A stretch of DNA of 30,220 nucleotides from a virus. The translations under genes were made by a program, and so were the position numbers. Numbering within the stretch: position 1 is the first letter of the stretch; the number at the start of each line of letters is the position of its first letter. Positions 1 to 5,975 of this stretch are shown here, one piece after another. A model generated the notes under the pieces. The model had not been told where the DNA came from. It made no database searches and worked only from the letters and a program-made list of their open reading frames with translations. The stretch lies in the IMG/VR virus record IMGVR_UViG_3300042324_000444, positions 1-30,220 of that record; one strand, written 5' to 3'.

Positions 1-86
1 ATCTTGGCCGATCAGAAGAAGTAACAATCAAAAAATCTAAATGGAACGGTTCTTTCCTCGGTTCCGTAAACGAAATATTCAACTAA
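1..86 (+). CDS. C-terminal end of a gene upstream of the capsid gene (partial)
   Basis: An open frame enters from the left edge (reading from position 3) and stops with TAA at 84-86. The visible tail is 27 residues, charged and then Ser/Gly-rich, ending in SVNEIFN. The stop lies 15 nt before the capsid start, as in tightly packed phage head operons. In this gene order the preceding gene is normally a scaffold, a maturation protease or a decoration protein, but the fragment is too short to say which. The other two forward frames stop earlier, at 24 and 40, which is why this frame is preferred. Confidence 0.5.
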   Translation, partial: LGRSEEVTIKKSKWNGSFLGSVNEIFN

Positions 87-101
87 GGTAGGTATAAAAT
101 A

Positions 102-1151
102 ATGAGCAATGAAACATTAGAAAAAGCCGTAAACGCTGGTACTCAGTTATCAACAGGATTCGGCTCCGCAACTGGTGGAACAGGAGTACACGTAGCTTCA
201 GAAAATGGCAACGGCGGACTTCTTAACCCAGAACAGTCTGCTCGCTTCCTTGATTATATGTTCGACGCAACCGTTATCGGTAAGGTCGCACGTACAGTTC
301 GTATGAAGTCAGACACAGCCGAGATTGACCGTATGTCCGTTGGTGAGAAGCTTATGAAGCTTGCAACCGAGGCAGACAACACCGCAACAAACAGTGGTGT
401 AACTTTCTCAAAAATCTCTTTAACAACAAAGAAACTCCGCATGGACTGGGAGCTTTCAACAGAATCTCTAGAAGATAACATCGAAGGTGCAGATCTAGAA
501 GATCACATTGCACGTTTGATGGCAACACAGGCAGGAAACGACATCGAAGATGTTCTTCTTAACGGTGACACAGCTCTTTCAGGAGACGCACTTTACAAGT
601 CATTTGATGGCGTTGTAAAGAAGGCAAAGGCATCAGGTCGTGTCGTAGACGCAGCTGGCGCTGGAGTTTCTCGTGAAGTATTCAACAAGGCACTTAAGGC
701 TATGCCACGTAAGTACAAGCAACGTCGTGGAGACCTTCGCTTCCTTGCTGGATCAAACTTGATTCAAGATTTCCTATATGCTAACAGCATTGGAACAAAC
801 CAAACAATTCCACAAGATATCGCTTCAAGCGTTATCCGTGGTGGAGTTGCACCACTAGGTGGACCTGCAGGATATGTGGCACCATTCGCATTCGGTATTC
901 CGATTGTTGAAGTTCCACTTCTTTCAGAGACACAAACTGGAACACAATCAGGAGCATCAGGCTCACACGGAGATATCCACTTGACATTCCCAAATAACGT
1001 AGTTATTGGTATCAAGCGTGATGTAACTGTCTACCGCTTCTTCCAGCCACGTAAGGACACAATTGAGTACACAATGTATACTCGTGTTGGCGTTCAGATC
1101 GAGCAGGCAGACGCTTGGGTAGTTGTAAAGAACGTTAAGGTTGCTTCTTAA
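102..1151 (+). CDS. Major capsid protein, HK97 fold
   Basis: This 349-residue protein builds the icosahedral head shell. It shows the layout of HK97-type capsid proteins: a flexible Gly/Ser-rich N-terminal arm (about residues 12-40), an E-loop region (about 88-110), a long acidic spine helix (about 119-150, with ESLEDNIEGADLEDHIARLM) and a C-terminal beta-rich part ending near residue 349. The length is typical of the family. The start has an AAGGTAGG ribosome site at 85-92. All 17 arginines are CGT or CGC, unlike most neighbours, which prefer AGA; this is a usual sign of very high expression. The gene is followed directly by a strong terminator. The family is assigned from the sequence pattern and gene order; no search was run. 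Confidence 0.9.
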   Translation: MSNETLEKAVNAGTQLSTGFGSATGGTGVHVASENGNGGLLNPEQSARFLDYMFDATVIGKVARTVRMKSDTAEIDRMSVGEKLMKLATEADNTATNSGVTFSKISLTTKKLRMDWELSTESLEDNIEGADLEDHIARLMATQAGNDIEDVLLNGDTALSGDALYKSFDGVVKKAKASGRVVDAAGAGVSREVFNKALKAMPRKYKQRRGDLRFLAGSNLIQDFLYANSIGTNQTIPQDIASSVIRGGVAPLGGPAGYVAPFAFGIPIVEVPLLSETQTGTQSGASGSHGDIHLTFPNNVVIGIKRDVTVYRFFQPRKDTIEYTMYTRVGVQIEQADAWVVVKNVKVAS

Positions 1152-1173
1152 TTAATTTAAGATAAAACCCCCG

Positions 1174-1204
1174 AAAGGCCCCTAATTAATTTTAGGGGCT
1201 TTTC
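1174..1204 (+). terminator. Rho-independent terminator after the capsid gene
   Basis: The arms AAAGGCCCCTAA (1174-1185) and TTAGGGGCTTTT (1192-1203) pair over 12 bp, including one G-T pair, around a 6-nt loop TTAATT. The 3' arm itself ends in TTTT. The hairpin starts 23 nt after the capsid stop. It should end the capsid transcript, so genes downstream need their own promoter or read-through. Confidence 0.88.
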
Positions 1205-1228
1205 ATTTTAATTTATCAATGCTATAAT
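1200..1228 (+). promoter_or_regulatory. Extended -10 promoter for the connector genes
   Basis: TGCTATAAT at 1220-1228 is a perfect extended -10 element. A partial -35 (TTTTCA, 1200-1205, 4 of 6 consensus bases) lies 17 nt upstream of the hexamer, inside the end of the capsid terminator. Predicted transcription starts near 1235, leaving a leader of about 20 nt with an AAAGGAG ribosome site (about 1242-1248) before the ATG at 1254. Confidence 0.7.
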
Positions 1229-1253
1229 TAAAGGACCTAACAAAGGAGAATAT

Positions 1254-1661
1254 ATGTCATTTGAGACATTGAAAGTAGCAGAACTCAGAAAAGTTGCAGA
1301 GGACTTTGCAGTTGATACTGATGGAATTAAGAGTAAGGCAGATATTGTTGCCGCCCTTGCAGAAGAGGGAGTCACATGGTCTGTTTATCAAAAAACAATT
1401 AAAGATATTGAAGACGCCACAGACGAATTCAGCGAAAACGCAGAAGAGATTCTGCCTAGATTTAATCCAGATGCTCAGCCAGAAGATACGGTTCTAGTTA
1501 GAATGACTAGAGAAAATTTTAGGTATGATATACAAGGATTTACATTCACAAAAGAGCACCCATTTGTTGCAATGACAGAAGAAGATGCTCAAGAAATTTT
1601 TGACAAGGAGGAGGGTTTCCGCTTAGCAACTCCAAAGGAAGTTCAGGAGTACTACGCTTAA
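1254..1661 (+). CDS. Small head protein with N-terminal Rho-N/HeH-like motif
   Basis: This 135-residue acidic protein is the first gene after the capsid terminator. Its first 40 residues (LKVAELRKVAEDF, then KSKADIVAALAEEG) have the helix-loop-helix pattern of Rho N-terminal, SAP or HeH-type domains, which are common in small proteins just after phage capsid genes and can bind nucleic acid or protein. The rest is acidic (about 50-80), then a region ending in TPKEVQEYYA. The ribosome site AAAGGAG sits just upstream. Its position suggests a head-completion or head-associated role, but the exact function is not known. The domain call rests on pattern only. Confidence 0.7.
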   Translation: MSFETLKVAELRKVAEDFAVDTDGIKSKADIVAALAEEGVTWSVYQKTIKDIEDATDEFSENAEEILPRFNPDAQPEDTVLVRMTRENFRYDIQGFTFTKEHPFVAMTEEDAQEIFDKEEGFRLATPKEVQEYYA

Positions 1662-1671
1662 CCTTTATTAA

Positions 1672-2652
1672 ATGGAAATTCTAGTAGGTTCAAATTCACC
1701 AATAACACATAAGGTGTTTTGGCAGGGACAGCTAACTGATTCAGATAGCCTTCCAGTTGTAAGACTATATGACATTACAGAAGATCCAGGAGTATCTCCA
1801 GCAATTAATCCTGCCACGATACTTTCAACATTAACCCCTGTCAAGTCAGAAGTAGATGCAGGAACGTATATTGTATATATTCCTTTAGCCTACACAGACA
1901 GACAAAGACAATTAAAATTAAGCTGGACATATTCAGTTGGCGGAACCTCTACACAAAAAGATAATAAAATATTTGTGCAGACCCCGTATACCGATATGAG
2001 CCAGGCAATCGAATCTTTAGGATTGGGGTCTGATTATTCAGATCCTAACACTAAGTCATATGCCGAATTGGCAAACGCTGAAAGATATGCAAGAAAACTT
2101 ATTGAGGCTTACACAAGGCAGCAATTCTTTTTATATGATGATATTCAAACTGCGTATGGCTCAGGATCCGATGTGCTTCCACTTCCATACAAAATATCAA
2201 CCTTATACAAACTATATCAAAACGACATCCTGCTACTAGACACATTAAATTCAGTTAATAATTGGAATTTTAATACAGTAATTTCTGAAAGCGGATTTGG
2301 CATAAGAGTTAACAGGGCCAACATGCTAGACAATACGGTATATATAGCAAACGGAATGGTCCCTCCAACTATAAGTGATACGTGGGGTGGATCCTTTAAT
2401 ACAGGTGGAACATATCGTGTGCAAGGTAAATTTGGATGGAAAGAAGTTCCAGATGAGGTTGATCTTGCATGTATTGAATTAATGAAAGATTATTTTTCAA
2501 AAGACAAGGTCTGGCGTAATAAGTATATGAAGTCAATACAGACATTTGACTGGAAATTTGAGTACAATTCGGGGGTATATTCAGGAACGGGTAATCTCTA
2601 TGCAGATCAATTACTTCTCCCATATGTTCTCAATCAAATGGTTGTTATATAA
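1672..2652 (+). CDS. Head-tail adaptor (connector) protein with N-terminal Ig-like extension
   Basis: This 326-residue protein probably forms the adaptor ring under the portal. The central part (about residues 110-190) resembles gp6/gp15-type connectors: a helical stretch SYAELANAERYARKLIEAYT followed by a beta segment with a YGSGSDVLPLPY turn. The N-terminal 100 residues look like an added beta-sandwich (VVRLYDI, GTYIVYIPL). At 326 residues it is much longer than the 100-200 typical of simple adaptors, consistent with that extension. The start at 1672 has no good ribosome site, so it may depend on translation of the preceding gene, which stops 11 nt upstream. The next gene overlaps its stop (TAATG). 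The assignment is supported mainly by gene order. Confidence 0.7.
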   Translation: MEILVGSNSPITHKVFWQGQLTDSDSLPVVRLYDITEDPGVSPAINPATILSTLTPVKSEVDAGTYIVYIPLAYTDRQRQLKLSWTYSVGGTSTQKDNKIFVQTPYTDMSQAIESLGLGSDYSDPNTKSYAELANAERYARKLIEAYTRQQFFLYDDIQTAYGSGSDVLPLPYKISTLYKLYQNDILLLDTLNSVNNWNFNTVISESGFGIRVNRANMLDNTVYIANGMVPPTISDTWGGSFNTGGTYRVQGKFGWKEVPDEVDLACIELMKDYFSKDKVWRNKYMKSIQTFDWKFEYNSGVYSGTGNLYADQLLLPYVLNQMVVI

Positions 2653-3080
2653 TGTATGCTCTTGTTGACTCGATACTCCCAATGTTTATGGATGTCTATA
2701 AGCCAGTTGATTCGCAGGATCCAGATACAGGCTCAATAAAAAAAGAATGGCAATATGACAGAACTGTATCCTGTAGCGCAAAGGGCAACATAAGCAACTC
2801 TGCTTCAAGCATTACTAAAGACGGACAAAAGTTTTCCAATAAGTATACTAATGAAGAAGTGTTACAGATTAGAACATCAGAGCAAGTAACATTAAGAGAA
2901 AAAATTACAAACATTAGAGACCATGATGGCAACACTATATGGGAAGAATTAAATTTTCCAACCAACACTCCTACAGTTTTTGAGGTAATAGGAACAACTC
3001 CAATGACAGACCCGTTCGGCGGCACAGTGGGATATAACTCTACTGTCAAGAGATCGGAAAACCAGACAATTGGACAATAG
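2652..3080 (+). CDS. Head-closure (stopper) protein
   Basis: This 142-residue protein sits in the usual slot for the head-closure ring that seals the portal after DNA packaging. It is beta-rich, with an early MFMDVYKPVDSQDPDTG stretch like the start of many SPP1 gp16 or HK97 gp7-type stoppers, followed by strands and a C-terminal VFEVIGTTPMTDPFGG segment. The length fits the family (about 100-150). Its ATG shares a base with the previous stop (TAATG), so the two are likely translationally coupled. It overlaps the next gene by 11 nt. The call rests on length, order and pattern. Confidence 0.65.
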   Translation: MYALVDSILPMFMDVYKPVDSQDPDTGSIKKEWQYDRTVSCSAKGNISNSASSITKDGQKFSNKYTNEEVLQIRTSEQVTLREKITNIRDHDGNTIWEELNFPTNTPTVFEVIGTTPMTDPFGGTVGYNSTVKRSENQTIGQ

Positions 3081-3852
3081 TACACTATTAGTTACGGCAG
3101 CCAGCGGTCTACAAAAAGGTATGTCTGGCACTAGCGGAACTATTTTGAAGGATAGCACAGTAGCCCAAATATCTGCTGCGATATATTATCAAGCTCAAGT
3201 TGTGTCTAGACTAACAACAAGTAAAGCATTTGAAAAGAAATTTCAATCTGTTATATTTAAACAGATAGATCAAGACTTTGGGCTATATGTAGATTCTCAG
3301 TCAAGAATAAATCCTAAGTCATTACACCACGTGTACGAGTGGAATAAAGTCGGAAATAAAGGATCTAGGCTATTTAAATTAAACGTATTATCAACAGACG
3401 GTCTTTCATTTAAAATTGCCTCTAGTTTCTTGCCATCTAAGTCAGCAGTGCCTAATGAATTTGGAAGTAGAAAACACGTATTTATTAGTAAAGCTTCTGT
3501 GATGGAAGCTGGAATGCCTCTAGTAATCCGCCCTAGGTTCGCAGAGCGCCTAGTATTTGAAACTAGTACTGGCGTAGTCTACATGCCTAAAGGCGCCTCT
3601 GTGACCGTTACAAGGCCAGGAGGAGGCAAGGCAACAGGAAGATTCCGAATCGCCTATGCACAATTCTTTACAGGTAATCTAGTAAGTTTGTCAATTAAAA
3701 AATCTGGATTTCAACAAATATTTAATTCATCATTAACTAAAGCAATGAAGGTTCCAGGTGACGTAAGAAAAGTTAAATATTCATTTAGCCCTAATGCATT
3801 AAGAACGCAGGCAGACTCAGCAGTAGAATTAGCATTTGGAGGGGTATCATGA
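3070..3852 (+). CDS. Neck / tail-completion protein (HK97 gp10-like slot)
   Basis: This 260-residue protein lies between the head-closure and tail-terminator genes, where phages place the neck (Ne1, HK97 gp10-like) protein that joins head and tail. It has an N-terminal helical part (about 35-70) and a basic beta-rich middle and end. The best start is TTG at 3070, with a weak GGAAA 9-14 nt upstream; an in-frame stop at 3004 excludes a much earlier start. ATG at 3121 (residue 18) is the alternative. It overlaps the upstream gene by 11 nt and the downstream gene by 4 nt. The role is inferred from order; the length is above average for this slot. Confidence 0.6.
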   Translation: MDNSTLLVTAASGLQKGMSGTSGTILKDSTVAQISAAIYYQAQVVSRLTTSKAFEKKFQSVIFKQIDQDFGLYVDSQSRINPKSLHHVYEWNKVGNKGSRLFKLNVLSTDGLSFKIASSFLPSKSAVPNEFGSRKHVFISKASVMEAGMPLVIRPRFAERLVFETSTGVVYMPKGASVTVTRPGGGKATGRFRIAYAQFFTGNLVSLSIKKSGFQQIFNSSLTKAMKVPGDVRKVKYSFSPNALRTQADSAVELAFGGVS

Positions 3853-4358
3853 CAGATTATAAAGCAGACGTAATGATTGATTTAAGAAAGTTCCTGTGGA
3901 GCCAATTAAAGTCAAATAACATTTTTGAACAAACTGACTACTATTCAGATAATATAGGGGAAGAGATTATCCCAATTATTCCTGTACAGCAATCTCCAGA
4001 ATTAAATCAATTCTTGAGCGGAAAGAAACACATAGTCTATGACAAGATCGGTTTATCCTATGAGGAAAACTGGGCTATATGCTGTGAGCAAATTCTATTT
4101 ACCATCTACTCAACAGATGTTTCAGAGATTAATGAGATTAGAAACTTAATGACGGACCTATTTAGAAGAATGGATGAGTCCGCTAGGGATGCAAATGCCT
4201 ACTCTGGCATATCTAAAAAGTTTAAATTCTTTAGTATATTTGTGGCGGATATTTCCCCAACGGCTCCATCAGAAGAGTTGGCAGGTTTCCTGTCCGCAGA
4301 TGTGATCCTTGAGGTCAAATACGCAAGACATATAGACACAGCTGGCCGATTCCTGTAA
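3849..4358 (+). CDS. Tail terminator protein
   Basis: This 169-residue protein lies immediately before the tail tube gene, the normal place for the tail terminator that caps the growing tube and connects it to the neck. The pattern fits: an N-terminal helix (DVMIDLRKFLWSQLK), a strand-rich middle, a helix (ISEINEIRNLMTDLFRRM near the middle) and a final strand ADVILEVKYARHI that matches how such proteins end. It starts with an ATGA overlap with the preceding gene. Seven arginines are AGA or AGG except one CGA, in contrast with the tail tube gene that follows. Confidence 0.7.
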   Translation: MTDYKADVMIDLRKFLWSQLKSNNIFEQTDYYSDNIGEEIIPIIPVQQSPELNQFLSGKKHIVYDKIGLSYEENWAICCEQILFTIYSTDVSEINEIRNLMTDLFRRMDESARDANAYSGISKKFKFFSIFVADISPTAPSEELAGFLSADVILEVKYARHIDTAGRFL

Positions 4359-4473
4359 TTTGCCTTTGGGCGAATTATACTCTATTATTGTACATAGAGG
4401 AAAGGCCTAGCCAGCCAAGATTTAATGATTTACAATTATATATATATATTTTGAAAACAGGAGGTACGAAATA
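4359..4473 (+). promoter_or_regulatory. Untranslated leader before the tail tube gene
   Basis: This is the only sizeable gap in the connector region (115 nt). It holds nested inverted repeats: GCCTTT (4362-4367) with AAAGGC (4401-4406) outside, and CTCTAT (4380-4385) with ATAGAG (4394-4399) inside, loop TATTGTAC. An alternating T/A tract follows at 4436-4449, then a strong CAGGAGGT ribosome site and ATG at 4474. I see no convincing -35/-10 pair; TATACT at 4376-4381 and TACAAT at 4431-4436 are possible -10 elements without good partners. A folded leader or processing site for a highly expressed gene is plausible. Confidence 0.5.
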
Positions 4474-5196
4474 ATGGCATTTAACTCAGCCAAAAATATT
4501 CTTGTAGGAGCTTCACCGCTCTACATTTCAACAAGCGATTCAACAGTAACTGGATATAAGGAAAACCTTTTAGACAGAGCAACTGGTGGAATTTCTTTCA
4601 CAGCAAGAACAAAAGCAGCAGCAGCTCTAGACGCATCTACAGATGTTCGTAACGTAGGATTTACAAACAATGGTCTTCAGATCACTTACAATCCAACTTA
4701 CGATTCAGTAACAGTGGATCAGCTTCTAGATACAGCAAAGCTTTTCAAGTCTGCTATGGAGGTTATGATTGCAACTGAAATGTCCGAAGGTACACTAGAA
4801 AACGTTCTAGTAGTATTCGGTCAAGGAGGAGCAACACTAACCAAGCAAGGAGCAGCAGGTGCTGCAACAGATGATTACCCAACAAAGGGTGCAACTGGAG
4901 CAGATGACAAGACCCTTACATTGGGACTTGAGGCAGGATCACTTGGTATTGCCCCAACAGAGCGTCAGCTATTTGCAATTGGTCAAGCACCAACAGTAGC
5001 AACTACAACAACAGGAGAAGCAGACGCAACAACAGAGCGTGTATATTATGCACGTCGTGTTTTGTCAGTACAACAGTCACAATTCTCACTTGCACGTAAC
5101 GCAGCAACAACTTTCCCAGTAACATTCCGTCTTCTTCCAGACGCTAACTATAGCGGCTCAGAATACGGTAAGATTATTGACCGAGTTCTAGCTTAA
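4474..5196 (+). CDS. Major tail tube protein
   Basis: This 240-residue protein should form the stacked hexameric rings of the flexible tail. It has the right length, is Ala/Thr-rich, lies between the tail terminator and the frameshifting chaperone genes, and is predicted to be mostly beta. It starts from a strong CAGGAGGT ribosome site. Seven of ten arginines are CGT, a bias shared with the capsid gene and opposite to the AGA-rich neighbours, pointing to high expression. A strong terminator follows within 15 nt of the stop. The function is inferred from order, length and expression signals rather than a recognised motif. Confidence 0.8.
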   Translation: MAFNSAKNILVGASPLYISTSDSTVTGYKENLLDRATGGISFTARTKAAAALDASTDVRNVGFTNNGLQITYNPTYDSVTVDQLLDTAKLFKSAMEVMIATEMSEGTLENVLVVFGQGGATLTKQGAAGAATDDYPTKGATGADDKTLTLGLEAGSLGIAPTERQLFAIGQAPTVATTTTGEADATTERVYYARRVLSVQQSQFSLARNAATTFPVTFRLLPDANYSGSEYGKIIDRVLA

Positions 5197-5209
5197 ATAA
5201 TTAAATAGG

Positions 5210-5235
5210 AAAAGCCCCCTTTTTGGGGGCTTTTT
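5210..5235 (+). terminator. Rho-independent terminator after the tail tube gene
   Basis: AAAAGCCCCC (5210-5219) pairs perfectly with GGGGGCTTTT (5225-5234) around a TTTTT loop, and the T tract continues to 5235. It lies 14 nt after the tail tube stop. It has the same design as the terminator after the capsid gene. Confidence 0.92.
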
Positions 5236-5238
5236 CAT

Positions 5239-5267
5239 TTGTGCTGATAATCTGTATATGTTATAAT
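5239..5267 (+). promoter_or_regulatory. Extended -10 promoter for the chaperone/tape measure genes
   Basis: TGTTATAAT at 5259-5267 is a perfect extended -10. The -35 region is poor (TTGTGC at 5239-5244, 3 of 6, 17-nt spacer), as is usual for extended -10 promoters. Transcription should start near 5274, with a CTAGGAGG ribosome site at 5283-5290 and a TTG start at 5297. Confidence 0.65.
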
Positions 5268-5296
5268 AATTAAGACTAGATCCTAGGAGGATTAAA

Positions 5297-5629
5297 TTGG
5301 CAACAACAGTATATAGCGTAGAAGAACTAACGCTTCAGAATGGCTCAACAGTTAAGTTGAAGCCATTAAGCATTAAAGAGCTAAGAAAATTTATGCTCGT
5401 ATTACAGGCAGCAAGCGATTCAACTACAGAAGATCAAACACTTAATGTGTTAATTGATGCGGTTGCAGTAGCACTTGAAAAACAACTACCAGACTTGGTA
5501 GCAGATAGAGATGCACTAGAAGATGCACTTGACGTCCCCACAATCAATCGTATACTTGAAGTATGCGGTGGGATTAAGATGGACGACCCAAACCTTCTAG
5601 CGGCAGCGGTTCTGGCTGGTCAGAACTAG
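5297..5629 (+). CDS. Tail assembly chaperone, short form (gpG-like)
   Basis: This 110-residue product is the short form of the tail assembly chaperone, which coats the tape measure during tail building and is absent from the finished virion. It starts with TTG, six nt after a strong CTAGGAGG ribosome site. The start of the protein (SVEELTLQNGSTVKLKPLSI) followed by KELRKFM is characteristic of this family. The frame contains CCCAAAC near its end, at which part of the ribosomes shift by -1 to make the long form. Its place between the tail tube and tape measure genes is the conserved one, as with lambda G and GT. Confidence 0.88.
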   Translation: MATTVYSVEELTLQNGSTVKLKPLSIKELRKFMLVLQAASDSTTEDQTLNVLIDAVAVALEKQLPDLVADRDALEDALDVPTINRILEVCGGIKMDDPNLLAAAVLAGQN

Positions 5630-5964
5630 ATTTAGCCGCTTTAGAGGGTGAAGTATTTCTTCTGGGACACTGGAAGAATTACGAAGAACTAGAAGAAAGT
5701 CTTTCAATGCCAGAACTTATTCAAACATTGAAATCTTTTAAGAAACAAAAGTCGGAAGACAGAAAGTTTACGGCAAGTCTTAAGGGAATAGATTTAGATG
5801 TAGATGAGGAAGACTCCGAACCACAGGCAAAAACTTTTGACGATGTTAAAAGAAAAGCCCTAGGCATAGAAGCTTCAGGTGATGATATAGTTTCCCTACA
5901 AGGAAGCTTAGCAGCACAAGCAGGGTTTGGAATTGGAGCAGGTCTAGGCTACACAAAGGAGTAA
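5297..5964 (+). CDS. Tail assembly chaperone, long frameshifted form (gpGT-like)
   Basis: The coding region continues in the -1 frame beyond the short form. The first 99 codons (5297-5593) are read in the original frame, the ribosome then slips back one base on CCCAAAC, and 123 codons (5593-5961) follow to TAA at 5962-5964, giving 222 residues. The new frame is open from before the slip and encodes a plausible T-like domain (WSELDLAALEGEVFLLGHW, then a coiled-coil, Lys-rich and acidic region). An ATG at 5707 lies inside this extension but has no ribosome site and would drop the conserved part, so it is not the real start. Lambda gpG and gpGT are the established model. Confidence 0.85.
5587..5627 (+). 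promoter_or_regulatory. Programmed -1 ribosomal frameshift site
   Basis: C CCA AAC at 5587-5593 is a perfect X XXY YYZ slippery heptamer in the frame of the short chaperone; slipping gives CCC AAA. The zero-frame stop TAG follows at 5627-5629. A 6-bp hairpin, GTTCTG (5609-5614) with CAGAAC (5621-5626), extendable by a G-T pair at 5608 and 5627, lies about 15 nt downstream. That is farther than the usual 5-9 nt, so its role as a stimulator is uncertain. Confidence 0.88.
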
Positions 5965-5975
5965 TGTAAAGATAA

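Noticed and set aside
93-98. TATAAA before the capsid gene as a -10 box
   Set aside because: It lies 4 nt from the ATG with no -35 or TG extension, and the region is explained by the ribosome site AAGGTAGG; the capsid is probably expressed from upstream.
2696-3158. Two overlapping minus-strand frames across the head-closure gene
   Set aside because: They lie opposite well-placed connector genes and show no initiation signal or recognisable domain.
4436-4449. T/A tract as a replication origin
   Set aside because: It is short, has no iterons or initiator gene nearby and lies in the tail module; a leader element is simpler.
5707-5964. Separate 85-codon gene starting at ATG 5707
   Set aside because: The -1 frame is open far upstream of this ATG, encodes a T-like domain there and links to the slippery heptamer, so it is the C-terminal part of the frameshifted chaperone.
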